Shown here: positions 23,447 to 35,040 of the stretch, one piece after another
Position numbering within the stretch: the stretch's first letter is position 1
Layout of the letters: each line of letters opens with the position of its first letter
From: Odontocerum albicorne
Taxonomy: Eukaryota > Arthropoda > Insecta > Trichoptera > Odontoceridae
Length of the DNA stretch: 64,000 bases
Assembly (NCBI GenBank): GCA_949825065.1
Contig: OX463862.1
Location: forward strand, 12,705,592 to 12,769,591
Reading direction: 5' to 3'
The notes under the pieces: generated by a model
Told to the model about the DNA's origin: nothing
Seen by the model: the letters and a program-made list of their open reading frames with translations, nothing else
Database searches by the model: none
Translations under genes and position numbers: made by a program

Positions 23447-24145
23447 CTACCTTGATAAAAAAGTTTTAGGACTTTATTTATAAAATAGAAAATACAAGTT
23501 TATTCATCAAAATCGATATGGTCCCCTTCAAAGTACTCCCCATCGACTGCAACGCACTTACGCCAGCGCTTGATCCAATCCTCGAAACAACGCTGGTACT
23601 CAATTTTCGGTATGTCCATCAGAGCCGTCTTCGATTTTTTCATGACATCCTCTCGGGTGCTGTAACGCATTCCGCGAAGCGGTTTTTTAAGTCAGTTGAA
23701 CAGGAAAAAGTCGCAGGGAGCCAGATCAGGTGAATTCAAAGGCTGCTGGATAGTGGTCATGTTGTTTTTGGTGAAAAACTCATGGAAATCATGTCTTTCG
23801 CTATTTCAACGCGGTCCTTTTTTTGCATGAAATTGAGGTCTTTCAGCACCAGTTTTGCAGCGACACGTCTGAGGCCCAAATCACTAACCAAAATATCTTG
23901 AGCGGCTCCATAAGCGATGTTCAAGTCCTCTGCCAGCTCTCTGATGGTCAATGTGCGGTTTTCGGCATACATTTCTTCGATTTTATCGATGTTTTCATCG
24001 GTTTTCGACTGCCACTGCGTTCGTCATCCTCGACCGACTCACGACCACTTCTGAAGCGTTTGTGCCACCAAAAAACACTTCTCCAACATTTCCAAGGTCT
24101 GCGGATCATTAAGTCCGATTTTTACACAAAATTTAATGCAACCAA
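23447..24145 (-). mobile_element. Mariner, 5'-truncated
   Basis: The 3' terminal repeat CTACCTTGATAAAAAAGTTT is next to TA at 23445. The minus strand encodes [35 protein letters not shown] and [16 protein letters not shown]. It then continues in broken frames with [10 protein letters not shown] (third catalytic D), [11 protein letters not shown] and a [13 protein letters not shown] end, as in the sister copy at 48234. The centre with the first two catalytic aspartates is deleted and the 5' end is missing. Confidence 0.88.
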
Positions 24146-24420
24146 TTACAAACTAATGTTAAACTCGCTCCGTCCTAGGCATGCTTTAAGAGGCGTCTGA
24201 AAAAACTCTAATCAGTAAAATAACGTGTTTTATTCTTGATTTTTTCTTTCCTCTCCAATCCCTCCTTTTCCTTTGATTGATGATATCTCACTTTGTATGA
24301 AAAATAATGTTCGGGTGATTGTCCGTCTTTGTGGGATTTATGGACGTATGCGTTTATGGATTTCGTGGGGATGGATAGTCATTTTTATGATTTATGCGAC
24401 CATATAACTTGCTTCATTTA

Positions 24421-24482
24421 CTTTTGCCTGGTTGGTTTGAAGAGAATGCCGCCTAGCAATAAGCCCGCCAGGTTGTATTTGC
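24421..24482 (+). mobile_element. SINE-1 fragment
   Basis: GGTTGGTTTGAAGAGAATGC followed by AATAAGCCCGCCAGGTTGTA is the inverse of the SINE-1 body. About 60 bp remain. Confidence 0.65.
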
Positions 24483-24489
24483 AATAAAA

Positions 24490-24660
24490 GTATTAAATAG
24501 TGGAGTGCCAAATTATGTAGAAAGTCGTTGGAATTGTATGAGAAAGTGTATGGATGTGGAAGAGGCGAAGGATGATGTCGAGATAGGAAAGTCGGGCTTT
24601 TTGTCAACTCTGCCTACCCAGACACGAAGATGGCGTATGGTATGTACTCGTATGTATTCA
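24490..24660 (+). mobile_element. LINE-A extreme 3' end
   Basis: It reads NYVESRWNCMRKCMDVEEAK in frame, then the CTCTGCCTACCCAGACACGA tail and a TATGTA run. Only the last 170 bp of the element are present. Confidence 0.7.
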
Positions 24661-24699
24661 TTTATGCAACTCAAAAAACTGTGGAACGTGGAACACGAC

Positions 24700-25185
24700 T
24701 GAAAAGATCTGAATAAATGGTGTAGAAATGCGTGTACTATAGTTCGGAAATTCTAGGATGAGTCCTGTGACAGCTCATAAATTTGCCCCAATACAACCTT
24801 ATGTAATGTATTTACCTAAATAACTTGCTATTTATTAGAATTGAGGCTTATATTAAAGTTGATAAAATAATTAAAATTACTGAACATCGTTACAAGGTTG
24901 TATTGGGGCAAATTTGTGAGCTGTCACAGGACTCATCCTAGAATTTCCGAACTATAATGAAGAAATACTAGCAAAACAAATACACAGTGCAAATGTGAAT
25001 GGAAAGTTTTAGAGGAAGACCAAGAAAAGTATGGTTGGATTAAGTATACGATATATTAATAGAAAGACATGTAAAGTCACTGAAATTGTAAGACTTGCAC
25101 GAGAGGTTTTATGGATGAAAGTGTCACGATAAGAAAGCCTGTTGCTGATTTCTCTCCGACAGGGAAACGGCATGATGATATATAT
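24700..25185 (+). mobile_element. LINE-A 3' end split by MITE M1
   Basis: TGTAGAAATGCGTG at 24721 breaks off at the MITE. The element resumes at 24957 with ATGAAGAAATACTAGCAAAAC and continues through GTTTTAGAGGAAGACCAAG to the CGACAGGGAAACGGCATGAT tail. The LINE copy therefore predates the MITE insertion. Confidence 0.75.
24737..24955. mobile_element. MITE M1, copy 2
   Basis: Its ends and loop are nearly identical to the copy at 8453. It sits inside a LINE-A tail, which gives exact insertion borders next to TA. Confidence 0.9.
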
Positions 25186-25189
25186 TTAT

Positions 25190-25455
25190 ACGATGCGTCC
25201 CAAAAAATATATACACACTTTGAATAACTATACATTCAGTATTTATAAATTATAAAGTCGGTATATCTAATCTCGAAATTAAAGAAGACATAGAATAGTT
25301 TTCTAGCTATCGCAAGTGCTCAAATTGACGGCTTTTCTGATCCATGGACTGCTGATAATGTGGAATTGCAAACATCACATATTATTTGTTTTGGTATTTG
25401 GGTGCATTCTCTTTCAATGGCTGCTCTCTACATGGTCTGTTGTGTGCGGTAATAC
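25190..25455 (-). mobile_element. DDE family D1 end fragment
   Basis: GTCCCAAAAAATATATACAC matches the D1 terminal repeat. The following 200 bp match one 146-bp unit of the array at 18690 (CGCAAGTGCTCAAATTGACG, ATAATGTGGAATTG). The distal end is lost. Confidence 0.65.
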
Positions 25456-25559
25456 TTATGTACTTTGATAGCATATTGTATGAATCATGTTAGTGTTTTG
25501 ACATTTATGGATTTTCTTCTTCTTGAATAATGACCGTGAACTCCTATATGAGGAGCCTG

Positions 25560-26271
25560 GAGGTGATATTCAAAAAAGAACATGTTCACCAAATCAGAAT
25601 GTTGGGAAATTGCAAAAAACTGTTTGCATTAAAAATATATGACATAATAATTAATTGTAAAAATATCTGAAATCCTTAAAATCGCGTAAGGTGACTTGAT
25701 TTGTTGTTTAAAACCGAATCATAATAATTAAAATAGTTATTCTAGTTTAAAATATGGACATGATCCTTTTTGTAAGAACAATTCTACTTTAATCTTTTTT
25801 GATTGAACAGCTCTGGGACATGATGTTTTTTGTTCGATTTCAAAAATATTATACAAAAAATAATTGGGTAGAGTAATTTTTTTTTTTTTAATCAAATAAA
25901 ATAAGTACTGTTACAAAATAAGAAGAAATATTACTATAAAACTATAAATATATGTAGGTAGATAAAGCTGTACATTACACTGCACGTACGATTTAAAACT
26001 GACAGTTGCTGGTGAACTGGTATGAAGTTAGACACAATCGGAAAGCTATGATTGGTCAATTCGGACATAATCTTTTTTGATTGGTTTAAAGCCTGGACAA
26101 GATTCTTTTTAAAAAAAATACTGGTTTTTTATTAAGATTTTAAAATGATTTATGTGCTTTTTTCATTAAAATTAAAATGTTAAATGGCTCCGTACCATCG
26201 ATAAGAAAAAATCTGCTTTATCAACTCATTTTTTGTATAAAATGGACATGATCTTTTTTTAATGTTACCTC
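25560..26271. mobile_element. Repeat element X, copy 1
   Basis: About 710 bp shared with 44409-45145 and 46386-46943. The left end reads GAGGTGATATTCAAAAAAGA; the right end, inverted, reads GAGGTAACATTAAAAAAAGA, so these are terminal inverted repeats. Inside, the motif GGACATGATC followed by a T run recurs several times in diverged form. There is no coding sequence. It looks like a non-autonomous DNA transposon of unknown superfamily. Confidence 0.75.
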
Positions 26272-26647
26272 GTCATATGTGGAGCATGTGTCATGTAATG
26301 TTTATGGGTTTTACTGTAACATCGTGTATTTCTGTTTTCACTCACTCTCTTAATTTAGATTATGTTTAATAAAAATTGTTTATGGTTCAAAACGACCGTA
26401 AATAAATAAACAAGAAATAAAACAAAATTTTTGTTTGATTTTTTTATTTGATTAAAATATTTCTTTACAATTATGGTATATATTTTGTATTTTCATATAA
26501 AATAATATTAATACAGTCTAAAGTAAGATACAGCGGTTATCCATCACCAAGTGTTAAATCATTTTAAGTATATTTTTGTTCTCAAAAATGAAAATTTTAC
26601 TAATTTATTTATCATAACCCATAATTTACTTACCCCGTGTTTTTGGA
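26272..26647. other. AT-rich spacer
   Basis: Nothing recognised between element X and the 56-bp array. Confidence 0.4.
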
Positions 26648-27150
26648 GTAGACAGAAAGCCTTTGCTTTGTCCACACTTGTAAATCACGTCATATATGCT
26701 CTTCCACGCAGAAAGCCTTTGCTTTGTCCACACTTGTAAATCACATCATATATGCTTTTCCACACAGAAAGCCTTTGCTTTGTCCACACTTGTAAATCAC
26801 ATCATATATGCTCTTCCACGCAGAAAGCCTTTGCTTTGTCCACACTTGTAAATCACGTCATATATGCTCTTCCACACAGAAAGCCTTTGCTTTGTCCACA
26901 CTTGTAAATCATATCATATATGCTCTTCCACGCAGAAAGCCTTTGCTTTGTCCACACTTGTAAATCACGTCATATATGCTCTTCCACACAGAAAGCCTTT
27001 GCTTTGTCCACACTTGTAAATCACATCATATATGCTCTTCCACGCAGAAAGCCTTTGCTTTGTCCACACTTGTAAATCACGTCATATATGCTCTTCCACA
27101 CAGAAAGCCTTTGCTTTGTCCACACTTGTAAATCACATCATATATGCTCT
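26648..27150. repeat. 56-bp minisatellite, nine units
   Basis: The unit AGAAAGCCTTTGCTTTGTCC, then ACACTTGTAAATCACATCAT, then ATATGCTCTTCCACAC is repeated nine times. Alternating variants (CGTCAT/CATCAT and CACGC/CACAC) suggest a two-unit higher-order repeat. Confidence 0.95.
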
Positions 27151-27835
27151 TATATTTCTCAATCTTTCCATCTGTCAATATCCTTTCATTCTTACCTCAT
27201 TCTATCTGTTCCTTGCACTCCTTCATTTCTGACATATATATGTTTTATAAATCTTTCAAACCATTTCAACTGTTTGGACATATTGAGAGAATATTAATCT
27301 CTAACAGAAATATTTCATTCCGTCCATTCCTTCATTAAACACATACGTAATCTACTTCTATAACTCTTCTTTGATCTCCAAGCTTCACCTCTAAACACCA
27401 AGCTGGACACTAACACTTCACTGTTGTATAATCATACAAGTTGGACAGAGAGAACAACTCAATTATTTTCTATTCAAACACGCAACCCTCGGCTTCTACA
27501 CATTTCATACATCTCATCCACTATCTTCTTTTAAAATCTGAGTCACGTTTTCCTCAGTCAACATATTCCCCTCCCCGCGCACCTTCGCTTAGTTATTCCA
27601 TTATTTTACCATTCATTCTCTCCAATCATTCTTGAAGATTTTGTAATTGATATATTAAGTACTAAATGCACCATTAACCTCGTTCTCTGCAGCAACATGT
27701 CTTTTAAAATCTTTCTGTATATCACCATATCTTGAAAATGTTTTTTTCAGATAGAAAAACTCCTCGATTTGCTCCCATCTTTTATTCTTCGCCCATACAT
27801 TGCAAACACTCGTAACTTGGATATTTTTCATTTGA
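27151..27835 (-). mobile_element. LINE-A remnant, reverse orientation
   Basis: It shows reverse-complement landmarks of the family: CATTTCAACTGTTTGGACAT (a GHV-type tail), AAGCTTCACCTCTAAACACC, and TTGCTCCCATCTTTTATTCT with CGCCCATACATT from the segment next to RT. It is heavily decayed. Confidence 0.55.
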
Positions 27836-28330
27836 CATATTTGTCAATAATCAAAAAGAAAATTTTTAAAGCTAAATAAATTTATTATTAAGTTTTTTTC
27901 AATGAAATACTTCTTAATAGTTAGGTTAATTTTTTTCATTATAAAATAAATATTTTCTGTAAATTTCTTGCATGGCAACACATGTTTCATTTTTCTTTTT
28001 AAAAATATTGCTGGGAAAAATAGTTTATAATTGAGAATCGTTTTTAGATGTCTGAATTTAAAAAAAAATTAATTGATACTTGCTTTTGCTTTATTTTAAG
28101 TACAGTAATATGTATAATTATAATTTAAAATATTTACCTCTGTTCACAATAATTCTGTTAACATAACAATCAGAGCAGGGACGGTGAAATTCGGCATCTG
28201 AGGCAGATTTCAAAAATGTAATTTTCATCTAGACACTTTCGGGAACGGGTAATTTAACTGTAATGTATTATTATATTAAAATTAACGATGCTATAAAAAA
28301 AAACAGTTTCTCCTCAGTAATCAATAAAAG
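27836..28330. other. AT-rich spacer
   Basis: No ORF or terminal repeats recognised. Confidence 0.4.
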
Positions 28331-28477
28331 TGAGAATTAGGGGCATATGGTCACTATACATACGTTCACCACATAGAATTAGGGACATACGGTCCCCACC
28401 ACAACACAAATCGACGGAAGACGACGGAATATTGAAATTGATTTTGTTTGAAATCAAATATTTAATAGAGAAAGAAT

Positions 28478-28860
28478 ATGAACCGACTGGAAGCATTCGA
28501 AATGTCGATGCACCGAAAAATGCTACAGATACCCTGGACAGATATGGTCAGCAGCACGAGGGTTCTTCAAAGAGCCCAAGTTGATAGAGAGTTGCTGACT
28601 AATATAAAAATCCGAAAGGTGTCCTATTTGGGTCATATACTTAGAGGAGCAAAGTACAAATTACTGCACCTGATCATCCAAGGCAAAATAGAAGGCCAAA
28701 GAGGTGTTGGCAGGAGGCAAATCTCCTGGCTCCGCAATATACACGATTGGACTGGCATAAGGGGTGTTGGAGATCTTTTTCGGGCTGTCGGGGACAAAGA
28801 TGTCTACTCTCAGGTGGTATTCAACATTGGGGGGACCTGATATGACACCGGGAAGAAGAA
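28478..28860 (+). mobile_element. LINE (RTE-type) C-terminus, open 120-codon stretch
   Basis: An uninterrupted frame reads [54 protein letters not shown] and RRQISWLRNIHDWTGI, then ends soon after FNIGGT. This is the region after RT in RTE-like LINEs. The lack of stops suggests a recent 5'-truncated insertion. A diverged minus-strand relative lies at 41408. Confidence 0.88.
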
Positions 28861-29220
28861 GAATAGAGAAAGTAACCATATCTATCTATCCATGTCTCTA
28901 AAGATTAAATTTCAAACAACTTTTCGCTATTTTTAATACAATGCTATGATCACGAACATTGACAAAAATATATGGAATGCAATATCAATAGTGGATTGAT
29001 TTTGGCGCCCTTCAGATATCGCGCCTGGGGACAGTGTTCTAGATGCCCCACCCTTATCCCGGCTCTGATAACGGTTTCGAGGAACCTATCCTTATCATTA
29101 AATAAGGTATTACTGTATTTATTTTTTGCCCACATCTCCAATTACAATACAGACAGTTAAAACTAAAAAAAATATATAAAAATACCTTAATAACAACTAA
29201 AACAACTTGGTTATACATTT
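28861..29220. other. Spacer
   Basis: A GC-richer patch at 29010-29090 has no readable similarity. It overlaps short ORFs on both strands that I do not call. Confidence 0.35.
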
Positions 29221-29366
29221 GAATGGTTGAAGTAAAATAAGCACTAAGTACCAAAAACAAAACAAAAAAAACTAAGTATGCAGTTTCATTCTCTGTGGTA
29301 TAGAACAAAACTGCATACTAAGGTTTTTTTTTTGGTACTTAGTGCCTATTTTACTTCAACCATTCA
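29221..29366. mobile_element. Palindromic element, about 65-bp arms
   Basis: The arms run GAATGGTTGAAGTAAAATA and GCACTAAGTACCAAAAAC on the left, then inverted on the right (GGTACTTAGTGCCTATTTTA, CTTCAACCATTC). The inner pair is AAGTATGCAGTTT / AAACTGCATACTA. Confidence 0.85.
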
Positions 29367-29470
29367 TTGATATTAAAAAGAAAATTTCATGTTCAATGCC
29401 TTTTTAGCATAATACTTAAAATATATACATTTATGGATTTGATTTCCACATTCTTATAAATAATCAAATA

Positions 29471-30280
29471 CAGTGAAATCTCAATCGATCGTTTCTCGAA
29501 TGATTATTTATTTCCTCCAGTCCCCAATTGATTCCACGTAAAACACACTAAAATAGATCGCATTGATCATTTTTTGACGTGTCATTTTATCGCAATATTC
29601 ATTTACAATATCGCAGCATTTTGCACTTAACTATTTTACTCGATCAATAGTTTTTTTTTCTACATATTCAAACCATATTTCGTAGCAAAATATAAAAACT
29701 AGAGAAATCAGATGAAACAGTCCACGATAATAAACCGTTTTAAAGATGTGTGGTTTCGGCAGTGTACAATACCTTCAAATAATGATGTACAGCAAGTGAA
29801 TGTCACTGAAGATTAATGGAATTAGCGTTTGAAATTAATTTTGATAACTATATTGCATTAGATAATGATATTGCAAACGTGGGTTAGAAATAATTGTATG
29901 ACGCAAGGTTAAAGAAGACAGCAGAAGAGATTGAAAATATTGAGTTAAAAAATTGAAATCTTTTTTATTCACATACAATAACTGACGTCGAAAACAATGT
30001 AATTTTGTAATACAACAAAATTACTGTTTTCTTACGGAAATAAAAACCCCAAAAACAAAACGCGATCTTGGACTATTTTAATAGAAACAAAATGTGTTTC
30101 TTTTTTTATTTTTGTTTTCGGGACCACTTTTTAATTTTATTTTTATTAACATACATTCATGTACACATGCATATATTTATTTTTGATATTAAAACATTTA
30201 TGAATTTTTTTGTATATTTTCCCTTATTTATCTTTTAGTTCAATAAGTGCCTTCAGAAACGATAGATAGAGGTTTCACTG
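29471..30280. mobile_element. pogo/Tigger-like DNA transposon remnant
   Basis: The left end reads CAGTGAAATCTCAATCGATC; the right end, inverted, reads CAGTGAAACCTCTATCTATC. TA precedes the left end. CAGTGRAACCTC-type ends are typical of pogo-like elements. Around 29700 a frame reads KQSTIINRFKDVW, like the KKQTKITDFF-type end of pogo transposases. No catalytic domain is left. Confidence 0.65.
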
Positions 30281-30699
30281 CAATAAAAATAAAAACTATA
30301 AAATAATTCTCGTTGACACAACCCACGTCTGATATGTATTCATTTAACAAGCATAATAAAATCATTGTGAAACACATTAAACACCATAGATAAAAATAAA
30401 GGAAAAGAAAAAAATAGTAGTTTATTGAATTATCAAGAGAGAATCAGATCAAAATAAAATGAATTGATAAAAACAGTAATACACAAGATAGGTTCATCTT
30501 TACACTCGTAAAAAACTGAATTAAATTATTGTACAGTTATTTAATTTTTGAATAATAAAATACACCTTTTTTGTCAGGTAGAAAATTATTTCTAAAATAT
30601 AAAAAATACAGAAAAAAAATACAAATTGCATATTTTTGTAACATGTTCCTTTCCAATAGGCAGTAAGATAGTCATATTGAATTTTTATTATGAACCAAT
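30281..30699. other. AT-rich spacer
   Basis: Nothing recognised. Confidence 0.4.
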
Positions 30700-31085
30700 A
30701 TGCAATAGCATAGCATAGAGTCCAGAGCCGACACTGTCAGAACCGAAAATCTCCTTCGAACCAGCGAAATGAAGGTACTCTCAGGAGTATCGCTGGCAAA
30801 ACCCTTTGTGATAGAGTACGAAACACGGAAATCCGAAGGATGTGCGAAGTTGAAGATATTGTCAGATGGGGACGACAGAGAAGAAGGTTCTGGAACGAAC
30901 ATGTATCCAGAATGGCGGAATTGAGAGCCGTAAGAATGGCCAGGGACAGTATCCCCCAAGCGAGCAGACCTCCAGGACGACCTCCCAAAAGATGGAAAGA
31001 CAGCTGGCAGTCGACGTCACAAGAGGGAAACGATGATGCAGGCCCATAACAGGCCAACAGGCCTAAAAGAAGAGGAAGAAGAAGA
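30700..31085 (+). mobile_element. LINE C-terminal fragment
   Basis: Frames read LRTSEMKVL, SIAGKTLCDRVRNTEIRRMC, EVEDIVRWGRQRRRFWNEH, SRMAELRAVRMARD and RPPGRPPKRWKDSW, then a stop and a GAAGAAGAAGAAGAA tail. This is the arginine-rich post-RT tail of an endonuclease/RT LINE distinct from LINE-A and LINE-B. Confidence 0.82.
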
Positions 31086-31346
31086 AGAACCAATATGAAG
31101 ACAGATCAAAGTAGTATATATTTTACAAGAGTTGACCACAAATAATAGAGACAGAGATGAGAGCAATTGAACATACTGACATCTATGTCTGAGTAGTGAA
31201 ACTGATTTGACCATTACTCATTCCAAAGATAATCTTGAAATTAATCATTACGAGCCTTGATTTTGAACAGTGCCAAATAAAATATTACACATTCATTGAT
31301 ATGGTATTTATGTTGAAGAAATCAACTGTAGAACAGAATGATTTAA

Positions 31347-31464
31347 CACTTAAATGTAGAGAAAAGTTCTACACAAATCTTAATTAAAGTGACACCTATT
31401 TCGCTTTTGTCAAACTGTTACTTTAATTAAAGTTTATTGCGTAGAATTTTTTCACATTTAAGTG
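31347..31464. mobile_element. TTAA-flanked inverted-repeat element, P2
   Basis: TTAA is at 31343 and 31465. The ends are CACTTAAATG and its inverse CATTTAAGTG. The pairing continues outside (AACAGAATGATTTAA / TTAAATCATTCTGTT), so the true borders may be further out. It is related to the element at 12230. Confidence 0.65.
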
Positions 31465-31499
31465 TTAAATCATTCTGTTTAAAATATTATACATATTAA

Positions 31500-32515
31500 G
31501 TTTGATTTCGTATCCAAAAAGGGTCCGAGAGCTGTAGCATCCATGAAGGAAACTCTTTAAGTCCTAGCTTGTGTCCAGAAGGTTCCAGTTATAGTTGTAC
31601 ATACCATAATCAAACCATTAGTCACATATGTACCAGAGTCGTGACGCATGATGCTCTGGGACCATATTGAATACTGTACTTTAAAAACAGTCCGCGGAAG
31701 TTGGAGCGGATAGTTAGAAAACTAAGAAGCAATAAGGACATCTGTCTCTTGTCTCTACAACAGTGAATCACCAGCGGTATAAGATCAGTCAATCAACTTA
31801 GACGTCCAAATATTGACCAAAACCATTCAGAAGCCAGACTAACTTCGATGGCTTAGGGAACAACTGATGAACAGTGTGCTGATAGACCTCCAAAGAGATT
31901 CGAGGAGATCGGAGACAAAATGTGTGGCATTACCGAATGCGGAAGTAGATTATCATGGTAGCTTAAGTTCTACAAGATGGGGGAATCCATGGCCTAGGCA
32001 ACGACTGATGGGACAATGTGTTGATAGGCTTTCAAAGGGATTGTAGGAGACTGGAGACGAAATTTTTGGGACTATCGAATGCGGAACAGAATTATCATGG
32101 TAGCTAAAGTTCTACAAGAGATGGAGGAATCCTGCTTGGACCACACAACATTATCTTGAACCAAAAAACATTTTTCTTGAACTATACAATGTCTTCTCGG
32201 ATCAAACAGCATCTTCATTGGACCTTAAAATGTAATCTTAATCAAAAAGGACCGTGCATGATCATACAAGACAAAATGAATCATTAAGTCATCTTAGTGA
32301 CCCCCTAGGGCTTTTAAAACATATTTTGAACCAAATTGCATATTCCTGGGACCAAATAATGTTAAATAAGACCAAATACAAAGACATTGCTGCAGAATGT
32401 GGTTACGGACCTTTAGAAGTTGAGGATTCAGGAAGACTAGAAACAAAGTGTGGGGAAATATCAAATGTGGAACGGTAGCAGAAGTTCTGCAAAAGCTATA
32501 CGGGCATCAGATGGA
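31500..32515 (+). other. Decayed repeat with internal duplication, possible LINE tail
   Basis: Two related blocks (31845-31985 and 31985-32125) share CAACTGATG, GTGCTGATAGACCTCCAAAG/GTTGATAGGCTTTCAAAGGG, GGAGAC and TATCATGGTAGCT. A weaker third lies at 32385-32500. A frame reading RWLREQLMNSVLIDLQRDSR resembles the basic tails of LINEs, but I cannot follow it further. Confidence 0.45.
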
Positions 32516-33214
32516 ATGTAACGTATTACCGTAGAATATTTTATTAATGAAAAGAAAATTACATATTGAAAAAAATATTATATATAATATTAGCGAGAAA
32601 TATTAATAATATACAAAAGAAATTAATTGATTAATTTTTACACAGTACAAATATTTTCTCTTTTATTCTATCAAAGTTCCTTAAAATTAAAGATAATCGT
32701 ATTGAACTGAATAAATACCAAATTATTCGTAAGTTTGATGTAATTATTTCTAAACATAGCACACGACAAAAGTTATTTTTCACAAAGCGTAAAAATTGTA
32801 TATATACTAAATATATAACAACATTACAACATTTTTTTCTAAACAAATACAATTGTAACACATTTATATTTCAAAAAGTTGTTTTCACAATAAATACAAT
32901 TTTTTAATCTTTTATCATTTTGATATTCAGTTAACATTCATTTCTAAAAATGCAGTACAGTAAGTAATCCATCCATTTACGCGGTCTTCATTTTACACTA
33001 ACTCAACGCGGTTTATTCTGTTTTAAAATTTTTAAGCTGTAATAGTTACATATATTGAGTGTTATTCTAAATCGATATTTTATATACAACTGAAAGAGAG
33101 ACAACAGTAACAATGGAAGATTTATCCCGCAAGAGTGATTTTGAAAAGATATAGCAAATTATAAGTTCTGTGATTTTTTTCTTCGTATAAATAAACTGTA
33201 TAGCTCTCATCGAA
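32516..33214. other. AT-rich spacer
   Basis: No gene recognised; the 76-residue ORF at 32631 is not supported. Confidence 0.4.
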
Positions 33215-33722
33215 ATGTGTTTTTTTTTTTATTAATTATCAGTAATCATTTATAAAGTCTTAGTGACAAAAAAACTAAAGCTTTTTCAACTAAATAAGAA
33301 TATCTGGAAATATGTAAAAGATCACCTATTTTATACAGGTGATCTTTTACATACTTCCAGATATCCTTATATCCCCCAATACTAATGTGTTTTTTTTATT
33401 AGTTATCAGTAATCACTTATAAAGTCTTATTGACAAAAATAACCAAAGCTTTTTCAACTAAATAAGAATATCTGGAAATATGTAAAAGATCACCTATTTT
33501 ATACAGGTGATCTTTTACATACTTCCAGATATCCTTATATCCCCCAATACTAATGTGTTTTTTTTATTAGTTATCAGTAATCACTTATAAAGTCTTATTG
33601 ACAAAAATAACCAAAGCTTTTTCAACTAAATAAGAATATCTGGAAATGTGTAAAAGATCACCTATTTTATACAGGTGATCTTTTACATACTTCCGGATAT
33701 CTTTATACCCCCGAATACTAAG
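33215..33722. repeat. 169-bp tandem repeat, three units each with a hairpin
   Basis: Units start at GTGTTTTTTTTATTAGTTAT (33217, 33387, 33555). Each ends in a near-perfect palindrome whose arms are TATCTGGAAATATGTAAAAG plus ATCACCT and the inverse, with a TTTTATAC loop. Confidence 0.93.
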
Positions 33723-33955
33723 CAGAAAAAAATACTGTGTCAAGTAGGATGCTTATTTAGATTCTAAAGTGTCTGCACTAAGTCTACAACAGTTACGGCG
33801 CTAATTTACAGCCACTTTTAGAATGGAATGCACTATTTGTAGCGTGATACTTAACTACATTGTAAAAATAAAATAAATATTGTGAAAAAACCTTTCCGTA
33901 AAGGATTAAATATAAAAGACAATGTATGTAACTAAAATAAAGCAGATCATAAAAA
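33723..33955. other. Spacer between arrays
   Basis: Contains AATACTAAGCAGAAAAAAAT, similar to a piece of the repeat at 42640. Nothing else recognised. Confidence 0.4.
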
Positions 33956-34540
33956 AGCGAACAAACAGGAGCAGATAAATGCCAAATGTCACAGGAAGGT
34001 AAAAGCTAAGAAACAGGAGCAGATAAATGCCAAATGTCACAGGAAGGTAAAAGCTAAGAAACAGGAGCAGATAAATACCAAATGTCACAGGAAGGTAAAA
34101 GCGAAGAAACAGGAGCAGATAAATACCAAATGTCACAGGAAGGTAAAAGCGAAGAAACAGGAGCAGATAAATACCAAATGTCACAGGAAGGTAAAAGCGA
34201 AGAGACAGGAGCAGATAAATACCAAATGTCACAGGAAGGTAAAAGCGAAGAAACAGGAGCAGATAAATGCCAAATGTCACAGGAAGGTAAAAGCGAAGAA
34301 ACAGGAGCAGATAAATACCAAATGTCACAGGAAGGTAAAAGCGAAGAAACAGGAGCAGATAAATACCAAATGTCACAGGAAGGTAAAAGCGAAGAAACAG
34401 GAGCAGATAAATGCCAAATGTCACAGGAAGGTAAAAGCGAAGAAACAGGAGCAGATAAATGCCAAATGTCACAGGAAGGTAAAAGCGAAGAAACAGGAGC
34501 AGATAAATACCAAATGTCACAGGAAGGTAAAAGATTATAC
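33956..34540. repeat. 48-bp minisatellite, about twelve units
   Basis: The unit AGAAACAGGAGCAGATAAAT, then ACCAAATGTCACAGGAAGGT, then AAAAGCGA is 48 bp (16 codons), so frames stay open on both strands across the array. The 162-residue plus-strand and 212-residue minus-strand ORFs are products of this periodicity. Only TACCAA/TGCCAA and a few other bases vary. Confidence 0.96.
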
Positions 34541-34619
34541 ACAAAACAGATTTTGATCTTTAGAGATTAAAATACCTCATTTATTCTACTTTTTCAAAGA
34601 TCTAAGCATGGAGTATTTT

Positions 34620-35040
34620 GTCATTTGCTTCATAAAACACTGTGTTTTCCACTTTTATCTAAAGTGGAAAAAACAATGTTTTATTAAACAAACAAGGCGT
34701 TAACACTGTGGAGGTTTAAACTAATTACAATGTCTTTAAACCACCACAGTATTAACGTCTTAACCATAAATAAAATATTTTGTGTGTTTCCATAGAAATG
34801 TAGTATTTGATGTTGTCTTTGGACAAAATATGTATATGTAGGTCAAACAAAAACCATAGACAAGATTCCCAGAAATCTGAGAAACAGTGGTAAAAACATC
34901 TGTGATAAAATAAATACACTTCATCCAAAAAGGCATTCCTTTAGTGTTATAACATAACAACTTTCCACATTTATGGTGCACATCTTTTCGCAACGTGCAT
35001 TTTGCTTGATAAAAATATTGGATTCAATATTATTTGCAGG
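34620..35040 (+). mobile_element. Penelope-like remnant: terminal repeat and GIY-YIG piece
   Basis: GTGGAAAAAACAATGTTTTA with AAACAAA and GGCGTTAACACTGTGGAGG resemble the terminal-repeat pieces at 9555. After 34830 one frame reads KYVYVGQTKTIDKI, the start of a GIY-YIG nuclease. A fragment SQRAFCLIKILDS then recalls the later HRF…KILD block. Confidence 0.55.

Noticed and set aside
33906..34544. 212-residue minus-strand ORF and 162-residue ORFs
   Set aside because: They are translations of a 48-bp minisatellite whose unit is a multiple of three; there is no domain, splice site or start context.
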